Notes under the pieces: model-generated
Databases searched by the model: none
What the model was told of the DNA's origin: nothing
The model's input: the letters and a program-made list of their open reading frames with translations, nothing else
In this document: in pieces, positions 35,144-41,918 of the stretch
Layout: every line of letters begins with the position of its first letter
Position numbering within the stretch: the first letter of the stretch is position 1
Assembly: GCF_900109515.1 (NCBI RefSeq)
Contig: NZ_FOBD01000031.1
Location: 1-41,918, forward strand
From: Paenibacillus sp. OK003
GTDB taxonomy: Bacteria > Bacillota > Bacilli > Paenibacillales > Paenibacillaceae
DNA length: 41,918 bases
Direction of reading: 5' to 3'
Translations under genes and position numbers: made by a program

Positions 35144-35569
35144 TCAAAAAAGTACTGGTTCAATGAATTCTTGTTTCTGTGAAATTGGGCGAAAGTCATC
35201 GTCCACATAAAAAAATGATTGAGGAGCTGTAAAAGGAAAATCAAAATCCTTGGGATTTATTGGCTCCTCGTATCGCTCAATTTCACCAATTTTTATTGCA
35301 TATGCGTTTTCTTTATTATTGAAGTACTTCTTGAAAAAATTATGAGTTATTCCAGAGTATCGATTGGTAATATCCCAAATACTATCTGGATCATCACTTA
35401 AAATCTTATCAATGCTGAATTCCCCTACGATTCTTCCTTCAGGCATTGTGGAGTAGATGACAACGGAATCTACTTTTTGCTTGAATATAATCTTTCGATA
35501 TTCATAGCGTTTTTCTTCGCTAAATATCTTCTCGACAAACTCAGGTTTAATCGATAATAATACCTTCAC
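35144..35569 (-). CDS. ASCH-domain protein
   Basis: 141 residues. The N-terminal part (LLSIKPEFVEKIFSEEKRYEYRK, then VVIYSTMPEGRIVGEF) is the ASCH/PUA-like fold of the COG4933 type, an RNA- or nucleotide-binding domain; some ASCH proteins such as YqfB hydrolyse N4-acetylcytidine. The GTG start lies inside the end of the GNAT gene (23-base overlap) with AAGGTGG just before it, so the two are co-translated. Third gene of the ATPase-GNAT-ASCH operon. Confidence 0.75.
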   Translation of the reverse strand: MKVLLSIKPEFVEKIFSEEKRYEYRKIIFKQKVDSVVIYSTMPEGRIVGEFSIDKILSDDPDSIWDITNRYSGITHNFFKKYFNNKENAYAIKIGEIERYEEPINPKDFDFPFTAPQSFFYVDDDFRPISQKQEFIEPVLF

Positions 35570-36599
35570 TTACTCCACCTTCTTTAAGAATTTGTTTGAA
35601 CTGATTATCTGTCAGTCCAAAGAAAGACCACCGCTGTTCTCTTTCTAGACCAATTTCATTAATCAATTTTTGACGGATTAACCTTTTGCTAAGCGCTGCA
35701 TTGTAAGTCATCTTAATAGTATAACAACGGCCTTTATTATACCAGTGTCTTAGATTATTTTTGTCAAACACACTATACGTACTTGCGTACGAATAAAAAC
35801 TCTCGAAGTCTTTAAACTCATCTTGGTGTCTAACTTCCTCAACAACACAAATAGAGGTCGCCACCGATGTGTATTCTGCTGCTTGACCAGGAGTCGCAGT
35901 TCTATACATCACCACAATATCTCCACGAGACGTTCTATTTACAGGCATTGTAGTCACATAAATCTTGTGAATACTATTAGTAAATGATACGTCCTCAAGT
36001 ATATCAACATTCTCATTATTCAGAATAGAATCAGGGAACATAACAGAATGATACTCAGGATAGATAGCCAACAAATACTTATCAGTCTTACTTGTTTTGA
36101 TAAGTGGATAATCTCTAAGAATATCATCTTGAGTTTTCACCAGAGTTTTTACTAGAACTAGCTCAGTTCCATTTGGTGTATCCTTTTTTCCGTGATCATA
36201 GAATCCATATTTCCTCATTAACCTAATCAGTCCACTCGTAGCTTCTTTATCAAAAATCGTTACATAACAATATTCAGCTTGATTTACTATAGCGTAGTCA
36301 AGTGCCTTTTTAATGAAACGTTCTCCTAATCTTGTTCCATGTGGATTAATTTTAAAAGTTCCAATTTTCAAAGCAGAAGAGCAATCAATTGAAGGCTCAA
36401 TATCCTCAACCGAACCATCTTCCATTTTAAAATAAAGAAAACCTTCAACTAATTCATCCTCGTAGAATAAGTAAGCTTCCGAATCACTCTTTCTGTTAAA
36501 CCAGTCCTCAAATTCTTGATAATCTGCTTTAAGTGAATCGAAAAATGGGTCATCTAAATTAATATCTCCAAAACGCTTTTTTACCAAGTAATCATTCAT
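35547..36599 (-). CDS. GNAT acetyltransferase fused to PUA/ASCH-like domain
   Basis: 350 residues. Residues 1-150 fit a GNAT fold, with the acetyl-CoA loop likely in INPHGTRLGERFIKKAL (R/Q-x-x-G-x-G/A-like, here RLGERF) and MRKYGFYDHG as the C-terminal strand. Residues 170-350 resemble a PUA/ASCH/EVE-type domain: GDIVVMYRT, then RCYTIKMT and RWSFFGLTDNQF. Such domains bind nucleic acid or modified nucleotides. AGGAGG precedes the ATG by seven bases. It lies between a P-loop ATPase and an ASCH protein. Confidence 0.7.
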   Translation of the reverse strand: MNDYLVKKRFGDINLDDPFFDSLKADYQEFEDWFNRKSDSEAYLFYEDELVEGFLYFKMEDGSVEDIEPSIDCSSALKIGTFKINPHGTRLGERFIKKALDYAIVNQAEYCYVTIFDKEATSGLIRLMRKYGFYDHGKKDTPNGTELVLVKTLVKTQDDILRDYPLIKTSKTDKYLLAIYPEYHSVMFPDSILNNENVDILEDVSFTNSIHKIYVTTMPVNRTSRGDIVVMYRTATPGQAAEYTSVATSICVVEEVRHQDEFKDFESFYSYASTYSVFDKNNLRHWYNKGRCYTIKMTYNAALSKRLIRQKLINEIGLEREQRWSFFGLTDNQFKQILKEGGVSEGIIID

Positions 36600-36610
36600 A
36601 ATGTTTCCTC

Positions 36611-37144
36611 CTAAGAATTAATATATTTTTTCAAAAAATCATACAGCTTATCTTCATGCTCCTTATTCTTATGTATAAGTAACGGAACCATCAACGTCTC
36701 AGAGAGTTGTTTGGCATACGCAATCTCCTCAGTTTGAAACTCATTGAGCAATTCAACTGAATAGTCTGCAGAGTCACGATTATCAAGTCGAATTTTAATT
36801 GCCTTTGGCTCATCAATTAACAACAACAAGCATGCAATATTCATACGTCTAAATGTATCTTCTGGTATTCTTTCTATTTCACCATCTTTATTTAGGATAC
36901 AAAAATGTCCGTCCATAAGAAACAATGGTATTTCATTTACTTGAGTATTTATGGCCATGATTAAAGCGTCCTGGTTCCTTTTTACGTCTGTTACATTCTT
37001 TAACGTTCTTTTCTCCTCTTCTTTCTGCTTTTGAATAAGTTCACTTGCTGAAAAACGTGGAACATCGAAATCTTTGCAAATTGATTTACAAAGATAAGTC
37101 TTCCCGACTCCATGGATTCCACCTACGAATGCTATCTTCTTCAA
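36611..37144 (-). CDS. P-loop ATPase/kinase-like protein
   Basis: 177 residues. Walker A GGIHGVGKT at 8-16, a Walker B-like FLMDGH in the middle, and an arginine-bearing lid (RLDNRDSADY), the layout of small nucleoside/nucleotide or tRNA-modifying P-loop kinases. The start is TTG 37144, eight bases after AAGAGGTGG. It leads the three-gene operon; 11 bases separate it from the GNAT gene. Confidence 0.7.
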   Translation of the reverse strand: MKKIAFVGGIHGVGKTYLCKSICKDFDVPRFSASELIQKQKEEEKRTLKNVTDVKRNQDALIMAINTQVNEIPLFLMDGHFCILNKDGEIERIPEDTFRRMNIACLLLLIDEPKAIKIRLDNRDSADYSVELLNEFQTEEIAYAKQLSETLMVPLLIHKNKEHEDKLYDFLKKYINS

Positions 37145-37220
37145 AATTTAACCACCTCTTGAAGTTTTTCGGGTTACATCTTCATAATTCAACAAATTTT
37201 AGGTTTTACCTGCAAATTCC

Positions 37221-37255
37221 CCCTCTATTTTTGTTATTCTGACAAAAATAGAGGG
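37221..37255. promoter_or_regulatory. Perfect 14-base inverted repeat upstream of the ATPase operon
   Basis: CCCTCTATTTTTGT (37221-37234) and ACAAAAATAGAGGG (37242-37255) around seven bases; a further CCTCTATTT follows at 37266. It sits 77-111 bases before the TTG start. It could be an operator or an attenuator for the operon. Confidence 0.55.
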
Positions 37256-37375
37256 CGGCTTTCTCCGACCTCTATTTCCTTAAAATTTTCAAGTCTTAAT
37301 GCAGCATCAAGGATGCTGATTGCCTCGTTCTTCTCTCTTCGATAAGTACTATCCCTGATACCCATTTCTCAGTAA

Positions 37376-37752
37376 CTAGTGTGTAGGAGGTCCAACAAGC
37401 CTCTGCTGATGGCTCAGCTGTACTGATCGACTCCCGGGATGCCCGCCGTTATGCGGGGCTGGAGGAACCGATTGATGCCAAAGCCGGACATATTCCGGGT
37501 GCGGTGAATTATTTTTGGAAAGATGTGTTGGATTCAGAGGGGCGCTGGTCTTGTGCCGAAGCGTTGGAAGAACGTTTCAGTAAGATGGACAAGGAAGGCG
37601 CGATTATTGAGTACTGCGGTTCCGGTGTCTCCCCTTGCCCGAATGTGATTGTGCTGGAAGAAGCGGGATATTCGAATGTGAAGTTGTATTCCGGGAGCTG
37701 GAGCGACTGGATCAGTTATGAGGAGAATCGGGTAGCTACCGGGGAAGAATAA
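37376..37752 (+). pseudogene. Truncated sulfurtransferase 3' copy
   Basis: Matches the last 120 or so codons of the sulfurtransferase gene at 31664-32500, about 87% identical by hand count, with many silent changes. The N-terminal domain and first part of the second are missing, and a TAG stands where the full gene has CAA. The active Cys loop survives as CGSGVSP. An internal reading frame of about 82 codons could start late but has no ribosome site. Confidence 0.85.
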
Positions 37753-37756
37753 AGAC

Positions 37757-37787
37757 TAAGAGCCCACGTCAAACGTGGGCTCTTTTG
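37757..37787 (+). terminator. Terminator after the sulfurtransferase copy
   Basis: AGAGCCCACGT and ACGTGGGCTCT, perfect 11-pair stem with a three-base loop, then TTTT. May also serve the convergent Imm11 gene. Confidence 0.9.
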
Positions 37788-37820
37788 TGCTTCATTATAT
37801 CCATGTAGAATTTTAGATGC

Positions 37821-38399
37821 TTACATTTCCGACTTTGTAACGTTCAGATTCAGTTTATGTTTTCGGCATACTTCGTAAAAATCTTTTGAAATAATGGGTT
37901 TGAAGATATTTATATAATCCAGCATAAAAAATTCATGCTCGCCAATTCGCTCTTCATGAAGGCAGATTCGAGCTACAACTTTGACGATCTTACGTGCAGG
38001 CTGTTGTACAGATGCAGCAATGACCGCTTTGCGCCCATATTCCGAACGTTCATAATCGAAAACATCCAAACGATCAAGCTGATGTGCAGTCCAATAGGTT
38101 TTTTCAACCGAACGACCGTCGTGGTAACACACCGTTGTCGGAATAAACTGTGTATTTGTTTTAGTTTCCTCCAACAGCGTTTTAAAACGATCTGATACGT
38201 GTCTCGTTCCTGTGATCGTCTCAAAATAATCTACATTCAGGTTGCGCACCGTAGACAGTAACTCAACATCTGCCGTTGTCCCCTCTGGCAGCGGATTCTC
38301 TATCGCCAAATAATTCATATCTAATTCGGGAGTGAAGGTCGTTCCGCCACTAATAAACCCTCGACGTGGATATTGAGATTCCAGAAAATAATAGTTCAT
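37821..38399 (-). CDS. Imm11 (DUF1629)-type immunity protein
   Basis: 192 residues, cytoplasmic. TGTRHVSDRFKTLLEE near residue 65, YWTAHQLDRLDVFDYERSEY in the middle and IISKDFYEVCRKHKLN at the end follow the pattern of Imm11/DUF1629 proteins, which neutralise polymorphic toxins. AAAGGAG lies ten bases before the ATG at 38399. No toxin gene lies next to it; the toxin-like gene at 33307 is 4 kb away on the other strand. Likely an orphan immunity gene. Confidence 0.65.
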   Translation of the reverse strand: MNYYFLESQYPRRGFISGGTTFTPELDMNYLAIENPLPEGTTADVELLSTVRNLNVDYFETITGTRHVSDRFKTLLEETKTNTQFIPTTVCYHDGRSVEKTYWTAHQLDRLDVFDYERSEYGRKAVIAASVQQPARKIVKVVARICLHEERIGEHEFFMLDYINIFKPIISKDFYEVCRKHKLNLNVTKSEM

Positions 38400-38484
38400 A
38401 GAATGATGTCTCCTTTCCAAATGAAGTGCTTTTCAATCAATTATACGGGTCAAAAGAATTAAGCAGCTATGCACTATGTAATAT

Positions 38485-38515
38485 AGAGTACATCGGTCAT
38501 GTGGCGATGTACTCT
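38485..38515. terminator. Hairpin terminator after the DAO oxidase
   Basis: AGAGTACATCG (38485-38495) and CGATGTACTCT (38505-38515), perfect 11-pair stem, with TTTT on the plus exit and TATATTA on the minus exit. Confidence 0.75.
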
Positions 38516-38535
38516 TTTGTCGTTTTCGTTTGGTC

Positions 38536-39576
38536 CTAAAATCGGGAGAGTCGACAAGGGTCTAATTCAATTCTTGATTCCCCATCGATAATTTCACTTG
38601 CAGCCAGACGTGCAATCAACGGTGCCAACGTAATTGCAGAGTGCATCACTGTTAGATAAAGTCCCTTTATGTGATCTTGGAAGCCCACAATCGGATAGCC
38701 GTCTTCAGGCATAGGTCTCATCCCGACCTTTATACTTTCCAGTTCCAGTTGATTCCCATCCTTCAGACTGCGACGCAACGTTTCGAAAGCTCGCTTACCA
38801 ACCGCCTCTGGTCCGTTTTCCTGCGACTCGTCGATATAATCTTCCGCAGCAAACAGGGTATAATCCGTCAGTTGACGCGCTTCAAACTGCGAATTTGAGA
38901 TTAATGTATGGATCAGTCTATTCGTAGTTTTCATCCGAATTAGAATGGAAGGCGACACCGTTACTGGCACCAGACAACCTAACGGGTTGCAAAGTTCGGG
39001 GACGCCTGCACCTGCGGCCAATACCACGACATCCGACTCCAGAAAACCGTTGGACGTATGCACGCCGACCAAGTGGGAACCTTCTTGCTGAAGCTGTGTA
39101 ACGTCGGTATCGAACTGAACCTTTGCTCCGTACTCCCTCGCTTTGTTCAACAACAGCTCCGTTACCCCTATAGGGTCTACTGCACCTTCTTCACTGACAT
39201 ACATCGCTTCATCCGGATAGTCCAGCAGATTCGGCTCCAATGCCTCAAGCTGCTCCCGGTTTAATTTTTGAAAGTGGGGTTGCTCCCTTAGGGGTGGAGT
39301 GTCCCAAGTTAGCGCTCCGCGCCAATGAATTTCCAGTTCGGACAGCTCTTGCTGAAGTGCATGATATTCTTCCAAAGCTGCATCGTACAAATGCCAGTAT
39401 TCAGGTGCCACCCTATGAGTCGTATGTATCCAGGCAAAAGATTTTTCCGTGACGTCACGCGCCGCAGCAGGATATCGTTCAATAACGGTTACATCTTGAT
39501 TTCGTTTGGCCAGATGATAGGCCATGGACGCCCCGACAATCCCTGCGCCAATAATCACAATTTTTTGTTTAATCAA
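38536..39576 (-). CDS. FAD-dependent oxidoreductase, DAO family
   Basis: 346 residues. Rossmann motif IIGAGIVGASMAYHLAK close to the start and the DAO C-terminal signature GMRPMPEDGYPIVG. The family oxidises amino acids or related amines (D-amino acids, glycine, sarcosine). The start is TTG 39576, eight bases after AAGGAGG; the in-frame GTG further up has no ribosome site. It follows the siderophore lipoprotein frame at 93 bases in the same direction. Substrate not evident. Confidence 0.88.
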   Translation of the reverse strand: MIKQKIVIIGAGIVGASMAYHLAKRNQDVTVIERYPAAARDVTEKSFAWIHTTHRVAPEYWHLYDAALEEYHALQQELSELEIHWRGALTWDTPPLREQPHFQKLNREQLEALEPNLLDYPDEAMYVSEEGAVDPIGVTELLLNKAREYGAKVQFDTDVTQLQQEGSHLVGVHTSNGFLESDVVVLAAGAGVPELCNPLGCLVPVTVSPSILIRMKTTNRLIHTLISNSQFEARQLTDYTLFAAEDYIDESQENGPEAVGKRAFETLRRSLKDGNQLELESIKVGMRPMPEDGYPIVGFQDHIKGLYLTVMHSAITLAPLIARLAASEIIDGESRIELDPCRLSRF

Positions 39577-39669
39577 TAATGACTCCTCCTTTTTCACCCT
39601 ATTGTAACATAGGCGTTAATGAGTTCTGGCTCTATTCACCTTATCCAACAGAAAGATGATTTTCTCCAA

Positions 39670-40665
39670 TTAATCCACGGTTTTAAGCAAGCTATCCACA
39701 ATAAAGTCAAGCTGTTTGTCTAGCGAATATATATCATTGTAGAAAAATAAACCAAAGCTCATATCAATCAAACGTCCTTCTTTGACTGCTGGGAGGTTGT
39801 TCCAAATGGTATTGTTAGAAAGATCTATCATTCCTTCAAAGCTAGAACGGAATATATAATCACCTACATATTCATGTAATACTTCATAAGAAACGTCCTT
39901 GCTAGTCGCATCGTTCCTTGCGTTTTCAATTTCGCGTTGCAAGACTTCAGGTGCTTTCATCCCTAAATATTGATAAATAATCTGCGAACCCCGTCCATAA
40001 CCCAAGCCTGTCATTACAGCCATAGAACCTTTGTTGCTTTCCATAATAGTCGCGGTTTTATCCAAAATACCTGCTTGTTTAAGTTTTTCCTTACTTTGCT
40101 CAACCTTTTTGCGAAAGTTATCCAGCATTTCCTGAGCTTGTCCCTCTTTACCTAGAATTTCTCCAAGCAATTTCATACGTTCTTCTACTGGCAGATCATA
40201 AGGAATGTATACTGTAGGGGCAATTTTTTTGAGCCCCTCATATATTTCTTCATTGGTAACGATAATGAGATCGGGATTAAGCGCAGTTACTGCTTCCGGG
40301 TCTGGTTTGAATGCACCCAAGGAGGTAACACCATCCAGTTCGCTCGCAAAAGCTGCTCCTTCTTCTACAGAAGAGATCCCAACAGGATTTACACCTAATG
40401 CAAGTAAATCACCCATTAAATACAGGACAACTACTCGTTGTGGATTAACCGGCACTTCAATATCCCCTTTTATGGTGGTTACGGTCTTCGTTTGAGATGT
40501 TGTAGCTGTAGGATTGGAGTTGTTGGCCTCTACCTGGTTCGTTGACTTTCCGGTGCCTTCATTTGCTGAAGGACTCCCTGCCCCACCAGTTGAACACGCG
40601 CTGAGCAATAGGGTTAAACAAAGTAATAATGTGATAGCTAAGGGTGTCTTTCTACTTCTGTACAT
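39670..40665 (-). CDS. Iron-siderophore-binding lipoprotein (internal start of fused frame)
   Basis: 331 residues if translation begins at ATG 40665, which has AGGAGG eight bases before it. A signal peptide with lipobox LSAC, Cys24, then a Ser/Asn/Thr linker and a periplasmic-binding-2 domain (VNPQRVVVLYLMGDLLALG onward). It binds a ferric siderophore outside the membrane. A near-perfect Fur box lies just upstream. No permease genes are nearby, so it must use a transporter encoded elsewhere. Confidence 0.88.
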   Translation of the reverse strand: MYRSRKTPLAITLLLCLTLLLSACSTGGAGSPSANEGTGKSTNQVEANNSNPTATTSQTKTVTTIKGDIEVPVNPQRVVVLYLMGDLLALGVNPVGISSVEEGAAFASELDGVTSLGAFKPDPEAVTALNPDLIIVTNEEIYEGLKKIAPTVYIPYDLPVEERMKLLGEILGKEGQAQEMLDNFRKKVEQSKEKLKQAGILDKTATIMESNKGSMAVMTGLGYGRGSQIIYQYLGMKAPEVLQREIENARNDATSKDVSYEVLHEYVGDYIFRSSFEGMIDLSNNTIWNNLPAVKEGRLIDMSFGLFFYNDIYSLDKQLDFIVDSLLKTVD

Positions 40666-41556
40666 CAATAATTCCTCCTCAAATATATGCTGATTATGAT
40701 AATCATTATCAATATATAAGGAAGTCTCATCCTCTACAATACCTAATCGTGCCACTGTGGATGGTACATTAGGACTTACATGCTGCTTTCGATAACGAAT
40801 GGGTGCAATACCCATATATTTTTTGAACATTTTAGCTAGATAATATCCATCCGGATAACCAACAGCCTTGGCAATTTCTTGTAAAGTAGCATTTGTAGCA
40901 AGCAGCAGTTCCTTCGCTTTGTTCATACGGATTTGAATGACAAAATCAATTGGACTATGACCTGTCTGGCGTTTGAATAGTCTTGATAAATGTCTTGGAC
41001 TGGTGTCCATGAGCTCTGCTAACAAGTCCATTGTAATGGGTTCAGCATAATGTTCCTGCATATAGTATTTCATTTGTGCAATCAGGTCTGGCTTTATTGT
41101 AGGTACGCGCCGATTGTGGATTTGCCATAGCAACTCGTATACAAATTGATAAAATAATGACTTCACATGGAACTGTTCCAATGGTCCTTGCTCTTCCCAT
41201 GCTGTCATCATGTATTGTACTTTGTCGGACAAGGAAACAGGATGATCTGGTGCAAAGCCATATTGAAGACGGAAGGGATTACGGTGTTCCATCATGTCCA
41301 GAATGTCTTGACGTTCAGGAAGTGGGATGCTGGCTTTGTAATAAATCATATAATAATCAAGGACTTCTTCAACAGGCAAAATATTCAGGCAACAGCCCTT
41401 TCCACCATGCAAAATATGGAATCGTGTGACTTGATGATCATTTCCATCCAGCTGCATAACTGCATTGCCACGCACCGTGTATAAGAAGCAGCTAGCAGGG
41501 AACCGGTAGGCGTGAAGGTCTTCCTTCATTTGCATCGTGATATGGCGAATATCCAT
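39670..41556 (-). CDS. Continuous AraC regulator-lipoprotein reading frame
   Basis: One open frame of 628 codons with no stop between two parts. Codons 1-265 encode an AraC/XylS regulator: a ligand domain, then two helix-turn-helix units (MDLLAELMDTSPRHLSRLF and LQEIAKAVGYPDGYYLAKMF). Codons 266-297 read across what looks like an intergenic region, including the Fur box (DNDYHNQ), and codons 298-628 are the lipoprotein. A natural AraC-binding-protein fusion (as in Btr) normally lacks a signal peptide, so this is more likely two genes whose separating stop has been lost. The AraC ATG has no clear ribosome site. Confidence 0.7.
   Translation of the reverse strand: MDIRHITMQMKEDLHAYRFPASCFLYTVRGNAVMQLDGNDHQVTRFHILHGGKGCCLNILPVEEVLDYYMIYYKASIPLPERQDILDMMEHRNPFRLQYGFAPDHPVSLSDKVQYMMTAWEEQGPLEQFHVKSLFYQFVYELLWQIHNRRVPTIKPDLIAQMKYYMQEHYAEPITMDLLAELMDTSPRHLSRLFKRQTGHSPIDFVIQIRMNKAKELLLATNATLQEIAKAVGYPDGYYLAKMFKKYMGIAPIRYRKQHVSPNVPSTVARLGIVEDETSLYIDNDYHNQHIFEEELLMYRSRKTPLAITLLLCLTLLLSACSTGGAGSPSANEGTGKSTNQVEANNSNPTATTSQTKTVTTIKGDIEVPVNPQRVVVLYLMGDLLALGVNPVGISSVEEGAAFASELDGVTSLGAFKPDPEAVTALNPDLIIVTNEEIYEGLKKIAPTVYIPYDLPVEERMKLLGEILGKEGQAQEMLDNFRKKVEQSKEKLKQAGILDKTATIMESNKGSMAVMTGLGYGRGSQIIYQYLGMKAPEVLQREIENARNDATSKDVSYEVLHEYVGDYIFRSSFEGMIDLSNNTIWNNLPAVKEGRLIDMSFGLFFYNDIYSLDKQLDFIVDSLLKTVD
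40692..40710. promoter_or_regulatory. Fur box inside the fused frame
   Basis: GATTATGATAATCATTATC matches the 19-base Fur consensus at 18 positions. It lies 27 bases before the lipoprotein ATG, so it must repress that gene's own promoter under iron excess. Confidence 0.9.
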
Positions 41557-41787
41557 TATTTTAATAGATGCCTTGTTCCATAGTAAAAGATGTTCATTTA
41601 AATGTAAGATGGCTTTTCAGCTCCTCAAATGCAGTAAGTATATTATTATTATAACTATAACTCTCAACGATCGTAGTATGAGGTCGAAAAATAAACCTTG
41701 ATGTAGTTGGGTAGGTACAACTCTCCCCAAGACATTATAATCATTCCACGAATATGTAAAGTACAGCGAAAATTTACAAATAGCTAA
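41557..41787. other. Upstream region of the AraC gene
   Basis: AT-rich, no gene seen. It should hold the AraC promoter on the minus strand, but no clear box was recognised. Confidence 0.4.
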
Positions 41788-41918
41788 AATGAATCGTTTT
41801 GGTTTAATCTGAGTATTTATTCGGAAGTCCAGCGGTATGATGTCAAGCTCCTAAATGTGTTGAATTGGAAATTCTCCTTAGGAAAAGCATCAGTAGCCGA
41901 AAAAAATGGCATCAGCAA
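41788..41918 (+). pseudogene. Transposase-like N-terminal fragment, cut by window edge
   Basis: The plus-strand frame reads YDVKLLNVLNWKFSLGKASV and continues AEKNGIS, resembling the first helix-turn-helix of IS3-type OrfA transposases. The frame has no good start: the nearest ATG (41789) is out of frame. It is open to the end of the window, so whether the element is intact beyond cannot be told. Confidence 0.4.

Larger units (their letters stand above)
32582..37375. mobile_element. AT-rich accessory island between sulfurtransferase copies
   Basis: Composition drops markedly in GC compared with both flanks, and content changes to hypothetical, toxin-like and fragmentary genes. It is bounded on the left by the full sulfurtransferase gene and on the right by a truncated copy of its 3' end in the same orientation. 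No integrase or transposase is visible inside, so the way it arrived is unknown. Confidence 0.6.

Noticed and set aside
37504..37752. Intact short single-domain rhodanese of 82 residues
   Set aside because: It has no ribosome site and lacks the first strands of the domain; it is the open part of a truncated copy.
39670..41556. True Btr-like AraC/binding-protein fusion
   Set aside because: The lipoprotein half keeps a signal peptide, lipobox, ribosome site and Fur box, which a cytoplasmic fusion would not need; two genes in one frame is the better reading.
1..41918. CRISPR array
   Set aside because: The 50-base-period repeats at 86-144 and 21485-21677 have too few and too diverged units, mixed orientation, and no cas genes nearby.

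Overview
The window looks like the chromosome of a low-to-mid GC, spore-forming Bacillales, most likely a Paenibacillus. Reasons seen in the sequence: an intact sporulation sigma-K gene, strong AGGAGG-type ribosome sites with frequent GTG and TTG starts, single-Cys lipoproteins, large ABC sugar-uptake operons and Fur boxes of the Bacillus type. The genus is an inference. No rRNA, tRNA or CRISPR array was seen.

Layout. 1-0.3 kb: non-coding repeats. 0.4-9.2 kb: one minus-strand operon, read as sugar-binding lipoprotein, two permeases, DUF4127 protein, NanE-like epimerase, RpiR regulator, ROK kinase, FAD oxidoreductase. It resembles an amino-sugar uptake and breakdown locus but has no sialic-acid lyase and carries a protein of unknown function. 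9.4-15.4 kb: Ser/Thr kinase, alpha/beta hydrolase, RNase H with viroplasmin domain, HEAT-repeat protein, orphan ssuD, TetR regulator. 15.6-20.2 kb: Fur-controlled siderophore ABC system, then a MarR regulator and a hydrolase that share a near-identical palindrome. 20.2-23.1 kb: sigK with a decayed partial copy of itself, a symmetric four-copy repeat and a secreted CE1-type esterase. 23.1-27.7 kb: MFS efflux protein with ADP-ribosylglycohydrolase, divergent from a phosphatase-mtlD pair that suggests mannitol synthesis. 27.7-32.5 kb: two lipoproteins, a polysaccharide deacetylase, an EamA transporter and a two-domain sulfurtransferase.

32.5-37.8 kb is an AT-rich accessory island lying between the complete sulfurtransferase gene and a truncated, about 87% identical copy of its 3' end. 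It holds a candidate secreted toxin with a small partner gene, decayed fragments, a small membrane protein, and a compact three-gene operon (P-loop ATPase, GNAT-PUA-like protein, ASCH protein) that is the best candidate here for an undescribed system. An Imm11-type orphan immunity gene sits next to it.

38.5-41.9 kb: a DAO-family oxidase, then one unbroken reading frame that joins an AraC regulator to an iron-siderophore lipoprotein straight through a near-perfect Fur box, and finally the start of a transposase-like fragment at the window edge.
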